Positions 39,843 to 47,731 of a DNA stretch of 64,000 bases are shown here, piece by piece (the stretch's first letter is position 1; every line of letters begins with the position of its first letter). The stretch comes from DATARH01 sp035648415 (GTDB taxonomy: Bacteria; Pseudomonadota; Alphaproteobacteria; ATCC43930; CGMCC-115725). The translations under genes and the position numbers were made by a program. The notes beneath the pieces were generated by a model, which was given only the letters and a program-made list of their open reading frames with translations, was not told where the DNA came from and ran no database searches. Location of the stretch: positions 26,960 to 90,959 of the forward strand of contig DASRLO010000084.1 of assembly GCA_035648415.1 (NCBI GenBank), written 5' to 3'.

Positions 39843-42194
39843 CTACTCGACCAGCGCAGGCTCCTGCGGCTCGACGTCGGGCGCATTGGGGTCGGGCGCA
39901 TTGGGGTCGGGCACTTCGGGCGAAGGCCGCGCATGGAAGGTGAAGGCGAGCTTGTCCTCGCTGTCGTGCTTGCGGGCGCGGACGATGCCGCCCTTCGCCA
40001 AATGTCCGAACAGCAGCTCCTCGGCCAACGGCTTCTTGATGTGCTCCTGGATGATCCGCGCCAGCGGACGCGCGCCGAACAGCGGGTCGTAGCCCTTCTC
40101 GGCGAGCCACGCGCGCGCGCTGGCGTCGAGCTCGATCGTCACGTTGCGGTCGGCGAGCTGTTCTTCGAGCTGCAGGATGAATTTGCCGACGACGCGCCCG
40201 ATGGTGTCCGCCGACAGCGGCGCGAACGAGATCGTCGCGTCGAGCCGGTTGCGGAATTCCGGGGTGAACATCCGGGTGATCGCTTCCTCGTCATGGCCGG
40301 TGCGGATGCCGCTGCCGAAGCCGATCGCCTGCTTCGCCAATTCCGCGGCGCCGGCGTTGGTGGTCATGATCAGGATGACATTGCGGAAATCGACGTTCTT
40401 GCCGTTATGGTCGGTGAGCTTCCCGTAATCCATCACCTGCAACAGGATGTTGAACAAATCGGGATGCGCCTTCTCGATCTCGTCGAGCAGCAGCACCGAA
40501 TGCGGGTGCTGGTCGATGGCGTCGGTGAGGAGCCCGCCCTGATCGAAGCCGACATAGCCCGGCGGCGCGCCGATCAGGCGCGAGACGGTGTGCCGCTCCA
40601 TGTATTCCGACATGTCGAAGCGGGTGATCTCGATGCCGAGGGTGCGGGCGAGCTGGCGCGCGACTTCGGTCTTGCCGACCCCGGTGGGCCCCGAGAACAG
40701 GTAGGAGCCGATCGGCTTCTCGGGATCGCGCAAGCCGGCGCGGGCGAGCTTGATGGCCGAGACCAGCGCCTCGATCGCCTTGTCCTGGCCGAACACCATG
40801 GTTTCGAGATCGCGGGTCAAATTTTTCAGCACTTCGCGGTCGTCGCGCGACACGGTCTTTGGCGGGATGCGCGCCATCGTCGCGATGCAGGCCTCGACCT
40901 CCTTGGCGGTGATCGTCTTGCGGCGCCGGCTTTCGGGCAGCAGCATCTGCGCCGCGCCCGACTCGTCGATCACGTCGATCGCCTTGTCGGGCAGCTTGCG
41001 GTCGCCGATATAGCGGTGCGACAGCTCGACCGCCGCGCGGATCGCGTCGGCCGTGTAGCGCACTTTATGGTGCCGCTCGTAATAGGGTTTGAGGCCGCGC
41101 AGGATCTTGATCGAATCCTCGATGGTCGGCTCGTTGACGTCGATCTTCTGGAAGCGGCGGACCAGCGCGCGGTCCTTCTCGAAATAGTTGCGATATTCCT
41201 TGTAGGTCGTCGAGCCGATGCAGCGGATGACGCCGCCGGCCAAGGCCGGCTTCAGGAGGTTAGAGGCGTCCATCGCCCCGCCCGAGGTCGCGCCGGCGCC
41301 GATTACGGTGTGGATTTCGTCGATGAAGAGGATCGCGCCCGGCTGGCTCTCGAGCTCGGACAAGACCGCCTTCAGCCGCTCCTCGAAATCGCCGCGATAG
41401 CGGGTGCCGGCCAAGAGCGCCCCCATATCGAGCGCGAAGATCGTCGCGTTGAGCAGCACTTCCGGCACTTCGCGGCCGACGATGCGGCGGGCCAGCCCCT
41501 CGGCGATCGCGGTCTTGCCGACGCCGGGGTCGCCGACGTAAAGCGGGTTGTTCTTCGACCGCCGGCAGAGAATTTGAATGGTCCGCTCGACCTCGGCCTC
41601 GCGGCCGATCAACGGGTCGATCTTGCCGGTCTTCGCCTTTTTGTTGAGGTTGACGCAATAGGCGTCGAGCGCGTCGTGCCCGCGCTTCTGGCTGTTGTTC
41701 TTTTCACCGCGCTCGCCCTCTTCCTCGGTGCCCTGGACGCGCCGGGCCTCGGCGCGGCCCGGCGCCTTGGCGATGCCGTGCGAGATGTAATTGACAGCAT
41801 CGAAACGGGTCATGTCCTGCTCTTGCAGGAAATAGACGGCGTGGCTTTCGCGCTCGGCGAACATCGCGACCAATACGTTGGCGCCGGTCACCTCCTCGCG
41901 GCCCGACGACTGGACGTGGATCGCGGCGCGTTGCAGCACGCGCTGGAAGCTGGCGGTCGGCTTTGCGTCCTCGGTGTGGCTGGCGACCAGATTGCCGAGC
42001 TCGTTGTCGACATAGGTCAGCACATCGCGGCGCAGCCGGTCGAGGTCGACGCTGCACGCGCGCAGCACGGCGATGGCGTCCTGATCCTCCGTCAGCGCCA
42101 GCAGCAGATGCTCGAGCGTCGCGTATTCGTGACGCCGCTCATTGGCATAGGCAAGGGCCCGATGCAGTGATTTTTCCAGGTTACGTGAGAGCAC
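39843..42194 (-). CDS. clpA: ATP-dependent Clp protease ATP-binding subunit ClpA
   Basis: A 783-aa AAA+ unfoldase that feeds substrates to ClpP. The N-domain (1-145) binds ClpS. D1 Walker A is GDPGVGKTA with Walker B ILFIDEIH. D2 Walker A is GPTGVGKTE with Walker B LLDEIEKAH and sensor Arg in GARPLARI. An IGFG loop (QAIGFGSGIRTG) probably docks to ClpP. The C-terminal tail contains the repeated pentapeptide P-D-P-N-A, encoded by a 15-base tandem repeat. clpS lies 113 bases upstream. clpP is not in the window. Confidence 0.96.
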   Translation of the reverse strand: MLSRNLEKSLHRALAYANERRHEYATLEHLLLALTEDQDAIAVLRACSVDLDRLRRDVLTYVDNELGNLVASHTEDAKPTASFQRVLQRAAIHVQSSGREEVTGANVLVAMFAERESHAVYFLQEQDMTRFDAVNYISHGIAKAPGRAEARRVQGTEEEGERGEKNNSQKRGHDALDAYCVNLNKKAKTGKIDPLIGREAEVERTIQILCRRSKNNPLYVGDPGVGKTAIAEGLARRIVGREVPEVLLNATIFALDMGALLAGTRYRGDFEERLKAVLSELESQPGAILFIDEIHTVIGAGATSGGAMDASNLLKPALAGGVIRCIGSTTYKEYRNYFEKDRALVRRFQKIDVNEPTIEDSIKILRGLKPYYERHHKVRYTADAIRAAVELSHRYIGDRKLPDKAIDVIDESGAAQMLLPESRRRKTITAKEVEACIATMARIPPKTVSRDDREVLKNLTRDLETMVFGQDKAIEALVSAIKLARAGLRDPEKPIGSYLFSGPTGVGKTEVARQLARTLGIEITRFDMSEYMERHTVSRLIGAPPGYVGFDQGGLLTDAIDQHPHSVLLLDEIEKAHPDLFNILLQVMDYGKLTDHNGKNVDFRNVILIMTTNAGAAELAKQAIGFGSGIRTGHDEEAITRMFTPEFRNRLDATISFAPLSADTIGRVVGKFILQLEEQLADRNVTIELDASARAWLAEKGYDPLFGARPLARIIQEHIKKPLAEELLFGHLAKGGIVRARKHDSEDKLAFTFHARPSPEVPDPNAPDPNAPDVEPQEPALVE
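39876..39914. repeat. 15-base tandem repeat in the clpA 3' end
   Basis: GTCGGGCGCATTGGG occurs twice head to tail (39876-39890 and 39891-39905), then a partial third (39906-39914). On the coding strand it encodes P-D-P-N-A repeats in the acidic/Pro-rich tail of ClpA. Being in frame, copy-number change would lengthen the tail by five residues at a time. Confidence 0.9.
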
Positions 42195-42238
42195 CGCGCT
42201 CTCCTTTCTGCCAATGAGCTGACACGACGAGGCTGATC

Positions 42239-42320
42239 GTTTTTTCCAACCCTAATCTTTTTCCCCGAGCTAGTCTTTTTCCCCAACCTTAGTCTTTTTC
42301 CCCAATCTTAGTCTTTTTCC
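42239..42320. repeat. Tandem repeat duplicating the 3' end of clpS in the clpS-clpA gap
   Basis: Five tandem copies of an ~18-19-base unit read CTTTTTCCCCAA[C/T]CTTAGT on the plus strand. On the coding (minus) strand this is GGAAAAAGACTAAG plus a TTGGG spacer. The first copy is the real end of clpS: codons GAA AAA GAC TAA at 42319-42308. Units begin at about 42313, 42294, 42275, 42257 and a divergent one at ~42240. No unique spacers separate them, so it is not a CRISPR array. Confidence 0.9.
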
Positions 42321-42637
42321 AGTGTGCACTGCAGCGGGTGCTGGTGCTGCCGGGCGAAATCCATGACCTGGGTCACCTTGGTCTCGGCGACCTCGTAGGT
42401 GTAAACGCCGCAGATGCCCACTCCGCGGCGATGGACGTGCAACATGATGCGGGTGGCTTCCTGGCGATTCTTGTTGAAAAACCGCTCGAGGGTGTGAACG
42501 ACGAATTCCATCGGTGTGTAATCATCATTCAACATCAATACCTTGTACATAGCCGGCTTCTTCGTCTTCGGCTTCGCCTTGACGATGACGCCCGTACCCG
42601 GTCCTTCCTCGCCGCCGCGTTTTCCGTTGTCGCTCAT
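42308..42637 (-). CDS. clpS: ATP-dependent Clp protease adaptor ClpS
   Basis: A 109-aa N-end rule adaptor that delivers substrates to ClpA. After a ~30-residue flexible N-terminus rich in Lys/Gly, the core is YKVLMLNDDYTPMEFVVHTLERFFNK (N-D-D and the M-E-F pocket residues), then MLHVHRRGVGICGVYTYEVAETK. All hallmark residues are present. The start at 42637 gives M-S-D-N-G-K; a longer frame to 42739 lacks conservation. The end of the gene is the founding copy of a tandem repeat. Confidence 0.96.
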   Translation of the reverse strand: MSDNGKRGGEEGPGTGVIVKAKPKTKKPAMYKVLMLNDDYTPMEFVVHTLERFFNKNRQEATRIMLHVHRRGVGICGVYTYEVAETKVTQVMDFARQHQHPLQCTLEKD

Positions 42638-42751
42638 CCCAGTCCGCGCCGTGACGATGCACGCTCCATCCCATGATATGGGCTTTGTCTGGCCACGGAA
42701 ACGAAATTTCCAGGCGAGCCGCAGCGACAAAAATGGCAAACCGCGGGTTAA

Positions 42752-43738
42752 TCACTCGGCGCGGCGCGGACGCGCCAGCAATCCCTCGATCGTTTGCGGG
42801 ATCGCCATGCCGCGGTGCAGCACGGCATCGACCGCGGCGACGATCGGCATTTCCACCCCGAGCCGCGCGGCGAGCGCGGCGATCGAAGCGGCGCTGGCGA
42901 CGCCCTCGACGACCGAGCGGTTGGCGAGCGCGGCGGCGAGGCTCTGGCCCTCTCCGAGGGCGTACCCGAGAGCGTGATTGCGCGATTGCGCGCCGCCGCA
43001 GGTCAGCACCAGATCGCCAAGCCCGGAGAGGCCGGCGAAGGTCTCGGCCCGCGCCCCCTTGGCGACGCCGAGCCGCGTCATTTCCGCCAGGCCGCGGGTG
43101 ATGAGCGCGGCGCGGGCGTTGTCCCCGAGCCGCAGCCCGTCGACGATCCCACAGGCGATCGCCAGCACGTTCTTGACCGCGCCACCGATCTCGGCGCCGA
43201 GCGGGTCTTCGGACAGATAGGGCCGGAAGCGCGGGCTGCCCAATACCGCCGTGAAGCGCCGCGCAAGCGCCGGGTCGCGGCTGGCGACGACGACGGCGGT
43301 CGGCAGGTCGCGCGCCACCTCGGCGGCGAAGCTCGGCCCCGAAAGCACCGCCTGCGGGTTCGCGGGACAGAGTTCGCCGGCGATTTCCGACATGGTGTGC
43401 AACGAGCCGGTCTCGATCCCCTTGGCGCACAGCAGCAGCGGCGTCTGCGCACGGAGATGCGGCGCCAGCGAGCGCAGCACCGCGCGCAGGAACTGCGCCG
43501 GGACAGCGATCAGCGCCGCCTCGACGTCGGCGGCCACCGCGCCAAAATCCCCGGTCGCGATGATGCCCGGATCGAGCGCGACGCCCGGCAGGTAAACCGG
43601 GTTCTCGTGGCGTTGGTTGATCGCGGCGGCAATGGCGGGATCGCGGGCCCAGATCACGATGTCGCCGCCGGCGCGCCGGGAGGCGACGGCCAACGCGGTG
43701 CCCCAGGCGCCGGCGCCGATGACCGCAAGCCGCGTCAC
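42752..43738 (-). CDS. gpsA: Glycerol-3-phosphate dehydrogenase (NAD(P)+)
   Basis: A 328-aa enzyme making sn-glycerol-3-phosphate from DHAP for phospholipid synthesis. The nucleotide fold is VIGAGAWGTALAVASRRAGGD, catalytic Lys residues lie in CAKGIETGS and IGGAVKNVLAIACGIVDG, and the DNARAALITRGLAEM helix and GLGDLVLTC segment are conserved. The GTG start at 43738 overlaps the tsaD stop (GTGA), so the two are translationally coupled. Confidence 0.97.
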   Translation of the reverse strand: MTRLAVIGAGAWGTALAVASRRAGGDIVIWARDPAIAAAINQRHENPVYLPGVALDPGIIATGDFGAVAADVEAALIAVPAQFLRAVLRSLAPHLRAQTPLLLCAKGIETGSLHTMSEIAGELCPANPQAVLSGPSFAAEVARDLPTAVVVASRDPALARRFTAVLGSPRFRPYLSEDPLGAEIGGAVKNVLAIACGIVDGLRLGDNARAALITRGLAEMTRLGVAKGARAETFAGLSGLGDLVLTCGGAQSRNHALGYALGEGQSLAAALANRSVVEGVASAASIAALAARLGVEMPIVAAVDAVLHRGMAIPQTIEGLLARPRRAE

Positions 43739-44784
43739 CGTGGCTTGGCCTTTGCTTGCGCCCTTGGATCGAGCGGCCAGCGCGGCCGTACCGGCGCGTC
43801 GAGCGGGTCGGCGAGGCCGAGCCGCAGGCGTTCGATCCCCGCCCAGGCGATCATCGCGCCATTGTCGGTGCAGAGCGCCGGCGCGGGCGCGACAAAGGCC
43901 AGCCCGGCATCGGTCGCGAGCGCACCCAGCCGGGTGCGCAGCCGTTCATTGGCGGCCACCCCGCCGGCGGCGACAAGCGTCGCACTCCGTGGATAGCGCG
44001 CGCGAAACCAGCGCAACGCCTTGGCGGTGCGATCGACCAGGCAATCGCAGACCGCAAGCTCGATCGCGGCGGCGAGGTCGGCGACTGTCTGGGCATCCCC
44101 CGGCGCGGTGGCGACGCGCTCGCGGATCGCGGTCTTGAGACCCGAAAACGAAAAATCGCATCCCGCGCGGCCCTGCATCGGCCGCGGCAGCGCAAAGCGG
44201 CGCGGATCGCCGCCGCGCGCGGCCCGTTCGATCGCCGGCCCGCCGGGTTGCGCCAGCCCGAGCAGCTTGGCGCTTTTGTCGAAGGCCTCGCCGGCGGCGT
44301 CGTCGAGCGTCGTGCCGAGCTGGTGGTATTTCCCCACCCCGGCGCAGACCAGAAGCTGCGAGTGGCCGCCCGAGACGAGCAGCAGGAGATAGGGAAACGC
44401 GACCGCATCGGTGAGCCGCGCGGTCAACGCATGCGCTTCGAGATGATTGACCGCGACAAAGGGTTTATCGGCCGCCCAGGCGATGCCCTTCGCCGCCATC
44501 GTGCCGACGATAAGCCCGCCGATCAGCCCCGGCCCCGCAGCGGCGGCGATGCCGTCGAGATCGTCAAAGCCAATCCCGGCGGTGTCGAGAGCTTCGCGAA
44601 TCAAGGGATCGAGATGATCGAGATGCGCCCGCGCCGCGATTTCCGGCACGACCCCACCATAGGGCGCGTGCTCGGCCAGTTGCGACTGCACGAGATTGGC
44701 GCGGATTTCCGGCCAGCCGCCATCCGCCGCGACCACGGCGACCGCGGTCTCGTCGCAGCTCGTCTCGATGCCGAGGACATTCAT
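43735..44784 (-). CDS. tsaD: tRNA threonylcarbamoyladenosine biosynthesis protein TsaD
   Basis: A 349-aa Kae1/Qri7 family protein that transfers threonylcarbamoyl to A37 of tRNA, with TsaB and TsaE. It starts MNVLGIETSCDETAVAVV. The metal-binding H-x-x-x-H is HLEAHALTARL (about residue 110), and ASP-type nucleotide motifs are in LLLLVSGGHSQL, DDAAGEAFDK and AAGGVAANERLR. The start at 44784 is unambiguous. A tsaD-gpsA order is common in alphaproteobacteria. Confidence 0.97.
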   Translation of the reverse strand: MNVLGIETSCDETAVAVVAADGGWPEIRANLVQSQLAEHAPYGGVVPEIAARAHLDHLDPLIREALDTAGIGFDDLDGIAAAAGPGLIGGLIVGTMAAKGIAWAADKPFVAVNHLEAHALTARLTDAVAFPYLLLLVSGGHSQLLVCAGVGKYHQLGTTLDDAAGEAFDKSAKLLGLAQPGGPAIERAARGGDPRRFALPRPMQGRAGCDFSFSGLKTAIRERVATAPGDAQTVADLAAAIELAVCDCLVDRTAKALRWFRARYPRSATLVAAGGVAANERLRTRLGALATDAGLAFVAPAPALCTDNGAMIAWAGIERLRLGLADPLDAPVRPRWPLDPRAQAKAKPR

Positions 44785-44831
44785 GCCGGAAATATAGGCG
44801 TGCCGCCCGCCGCCGGGAGGGCGAAGCGGGT

Positions 44832-46412
44832 TTACTTCGCGTCGCCGGCTTCGTAGGTCTTCAAGATATTGTCGGTCGCCGCCTCGATTTCGAGCAGCTT
44901 GACCGCGTAGCCCCACAGCATCGCGGTGTGCTTCAGCACCGAGCGGCAGCTCTTTTCCTCGAGCAGCACGCCGTCATGGACGTAATGCGCCAGCACCAGG
45001 CAGCGGTCGCCGGTGAGGTCGACATCGACGACCTGGATGTCGGGCTCGCGCCGCGACAGATCGTATTGCTTCGACAAGGCGCTGCGGACGCGCCGGTAAC
45101 CGAGATCGTCGTGGATCGCCTCGACCCGCAGCGACGATTTCGCGGCATCGTCGCTGATCTGGAACAGCCGGAACCGGCGGATGATCTCGGGGCTCATGTA
45201 TTGCAGGATAAAGCTCTCGTCGCGGTAATTGGCCCAGGCGTGGCGCAGCACGCCGAAGGGATCCTGATTGCCGGCGATGTCGGCGAACCACTCGCGGTCT
45301 TCCTCGCTCGGATTGGTGCAGATGCGCTTGATGTCGTCCATCATCGAGAAGCCGAGCGCATAGGGGTTCAGCCCGCCATAGCGCGGATCGTCAAAGCCGG
45401 GCTGAAACACGACGCTCGAATGCGAATGGAGAAATTCGAGCATCGAGCCTTCGGTGATGAGGCCACGGTCGTGCAGCCGGTTCATGATCTCGTAGTGGCA
45501 GAAGGTGGCGCAGCCCTCGTTCATCACCTGGGTCTGGCGCTGCGGGTAGAAATACTGCGAGACGTGGCGGACGATGCGGATCAGCTCGCGCTGCCAGTCT
45601 TCGAGCCGCGGCGCGCGCTTTTCGATGAAATATAGCAGGTTTTCCTCGGGCAGGCCGAGCCGACGCTTCATGTCCTGGCGCTTGCCGTCGGCCTCCTCCT
45701 CGTCCTCGTCCTTGTCGGGGGTGGGGACGGTGCGCCACAAATCGTTGAACGTCGCCTCGTCATGCGCGAGGCGCTCGCTCATCCGCCGGCGCTCCTCGGC
45801 GAGGTTCGGACGCGAGCGCCGGGCGTAGCGGTTGACGCCGTGATCCTTTAGCGCGTGGCCAGCGTCGAGGATGCGCTCGACGGCCTCGTAGCCGTATTTT
45901 TCCTCGCATTTCGCCACGTAATCGCGGGCAAAGCTCAGATAGTCGAGGATGCCGTCGGCATCGGTCCATTGCCGGTAGAAATAATTGTTCTTGAAGAAAT
46001 GGTTGTGGCCGAACCCGGCATGCGCGATGACCAGCGTCTGCATGGTCATGGAGTTCTCCTCCATGATGTAGCAGATCACCGGATTGGAATTGATGACGAT
46101 CTCGTAGGCAAGGCCGGCGAGCCCCTTGCGATAGAGCGTCTCGTGATAGGCGAAGCGCTTGCCGAAGCTCCAGTGCCCGTACATCAGCGGCAGCCCGACC
46201 GAGGCATAGGCGTCGAGCATCTGCTCGGAGGTGATGACCTCGATCTGCAGCGGATAGGTGTCGAGGCCCAACTCGTCGACCGCGATGCGCTCGATCGCGT
46301 CATGCACCTTGCGCAGGCCGCCGAAATCCCAGTTCGGCCCGGTGAAGAGCGGTATCCCCGCCGCGGCTGGCGGCCTTGATTTGGGCTTGGTCGCGGCCCG
46401 GGTGTCAGGCAC
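44832..46412 (-). CDS. SpoVR family protein
   Basis: A 526-aa SpoVR/YcgB protein (family ~500-520 aa). Recognisable are LFTGPNWDFGGLRKVHDAIE at the N-terminus, YPLQIEVITSEQMLDAYASVGLP, MYGHWSFGKRFAYHE, INSNPVICYIMEENSMTMQT, HAGFGHNHFFKNNYFYRQWT, NEGCATFCHYEIMNRL and the C-terminal DIQVVDVDLTGDRCLVLAHY. Its biochemical role is unresolved; it is encoded with PrkA and YeaH and linked to stress and stationary phase. I chose the GTG at 46412, overlapping the yeaH stop by 8 bases. The longer open frame upstream is overlap with yeaH. A Glu/Asp run lies mid-protein. Confidence 0.92.
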   Translation of the reverse strand: MPDTRAATKPKSRPPAAAGIPLFTGPNWDFGGLRKVHDAIERIAVDELGLDTYPLQIEVITSEQMLDAYASVGLPLMYGHWSFGKRFAYHETLYRKGLAGLAYEIVINSNPVICYIMEENSMTMQTLVIAHAGFGHNHFFKNNYFYRQWTDADGILDYLSFARDYVAKCEEKYGYEAVERILDAGHALKDHGVNRYARRSRPNLAEERRRMSERLAHDEATFNDLWRTVPTPDKDEDEEEADGKRQDMKRRLGLPEENLLYFIEKRAPRLEDWQRELIRIVRHVSQYFYPQRQTQVMNEGCATFCHYEIMNRLHDRGLITEGSMLEFLHSHSSVVFQPGFDDPRYGGLNPYALGFSMMDDIKRICTNPSEEDREWFADIAGNQDPFGVLRHAWANYRDESFILQYMSPEIIRRFRLFQISDDAAKSSLRVEAIHDDLGYRRVRSALSKQYDLSRREPDIQVVDVDLTGDRCLVLAHYVHDGVLLEEKSCRSVLKHTAMLWGYAVKLLEIEAATDNILKTYEAGDAK

Positions 46413-47694
46413 GGACGCCCCCTTTGGCGAAGAGTTCGTGGAAGACCGAGAAAATCTGCGCCGGATCGCCGACCCGCCGCATCGCAAAATGTTGGTGCGC
46501 CGGGGCCACTTCGCTATAGGCGCGCCACAGATCGCTGTCGCGCGACAGCCCTGTGAGGCTGCCGCTGGTGCCGTCGCCGACCTCGACATAGGAGAAATAC
46601 TGGCAGAGCGGCAGCACCGCGCCGCCCAGGAGCGAAACGCAGCGGCTGCTGTCGGCGCCGTAATTGTCGCCGTCCGACGCCTGTGCGCCGTAGATGTTCC
46701 AGCGGTCGGTCGAATAGCGCGCGCGGGCGATCTCGAGCATCTTTTCGAGCGCGGTCGAGACCACGGTGCCGCCGGTCTCGCGGCTGTAGAAAAACGTTTC
46801 CTCATCGACCTCTTCGGCGGTCGAGGTGTGGCGGATGAACACCACGTCGACATGCCGGTAGCGCCGGATGAGGAAGACGTGCAGCAGCATGAAGAAGCGC
46901 TTGGCGAGGTCCTTCATCGCCTCGGTCATCGACCCCGACACGTCCATCAGGCAGAACATGACGGCTTCGGTGTTCGGCTTCGGCACGCGCTCGAAACGGC
47001 GGTAGCGCACGTCGAGCGGGTCGATATAGGGGATGATCTTGCTGCGGCGCTCGTTGCGTTCGAGGAGCAGGGTGAGGCGCTCGACCTCCTCGTCGGCGCC
47101 GCGCGCCTTGGCTTTTTCGATCTCCTCGCGCAGTGCCTCGAGCTCGCCCAGTTTCGGCCGCTTCAACGAGATGCGCCGCGCCATGCTCTGGCGCATCGTC
47201 CGCGGAATGCTGAGGTTGGACGGCGAGCCGGTGATGGTGTAGCCGGCGCGTTGCAGATCGACCGCGGTGGTGTCTTTCAGGGTCTTTTTCACCAGGTCGG
47301 GCAATTCGAGGTCCTCGAAAAACATGTCGAGGAATTCTTCCTTGGTCAGCGTGAACTCGAACGCGTCATCGCCCTCGCCGTCCGGGCTGCCTTCGCGGCC
47401 GCCGCCGTCGCCGCCGCCCTGCGGCCGCGGGATCTCGTCGCCGCGCACATATTCCTTGTTGCCGGGCACGACGTGGTCGGTGCGTCCGGTGCGGCGGCTG
47501 TGGTGAAACACCGGCTCGTTGATGCCGCGGGTCGGGATGGCGATCTTCTCGCCGTGCGCGACATCGGCGACCTTGCGCTTGCGCAGGGCGTCCTGCACCG
47601 CCCCCTTGACCTCGGCCCGCGCCCGCTCGATGAACCGCTGGCGGTTGCTGAGGCTCTTGCCCTTGGGGTTCTGGCGGCGATCGACGACGTTCAT
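46405..47694 (-). CDS. yeaH: DUF444 / YeaH-like von Willebrand A domain protein
   Basis: A 429-aa DUF444 protein. It opens MNVVDRRQNPKGKSLSNRQRF as in E. coli YeaH. A Gly/Asp-rich linker spans ~80-110 (GGGDGGGREGSPDGEGDD), then a coiled LEALREEIEKAKARGADEE and a VWA domain with MIDAS motif D-V-S-G-S-M (about residue 245) and later GGTVVSTALEKM. Probable role: metal-ion-dependent protein interaction in the PrkA module. The frame from 47718 adds 8 residues without conservation. It is 37 bases downstream of prkA. Confidence 0.93.
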   Translation of the reverse strand: MNVVDRRQNPKGKSLSNRQRFIERARAEVKGAVQDALRKRKVADVAHGEKIAIPTRGINEPVFHHSRRTGRTDHVVPGNKEYVRGDEIPRPQGGGDGGGREGSPDGEGDDAFEFTLTKEEFLDMFFEDLELPDLVKKTLKDTTAVDLQRAGYTITGSPSNLSIPRTMRQSMARRISLKRPKLGELEALREEIEKAKARGADEEVERLTLLLERNERRSKIIPYIDPLDVRYRRFERVPKPNTEAVMFCLMDVSGSMTEAMKDLAKRFFMLLHVFLIRRYRHVDVVFIRHTSTAEEVDEETFFYSRETGGTVVSTALEKMLEIARARYSTDRWNIYGAQASDGDNYGADSSRCVSLLGGAVLPLCQYFSYVEVGDGTSGSLTGLSRDSDLWRAYSEVAPAHQHFAMRRVGDPAQIFSVFHELFAKGGVRA

Positions 47695-47731
47695 CAACGC
47701 ACCCTTGTCCCGTCTCAAATCGCCCGAGGCG

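Noticed and set aside
39933..42170. A 745-codon plus-strand open frame over clpA
   Set aside because: Antisense to ClpA with its Walker motifs; no recognisable product.
42239..42320. CRISPR array near clpS
   Set aside because: Units follow each other with almost no spacer, and the unit is the duplicated clpS end. No cas genes are nearby.
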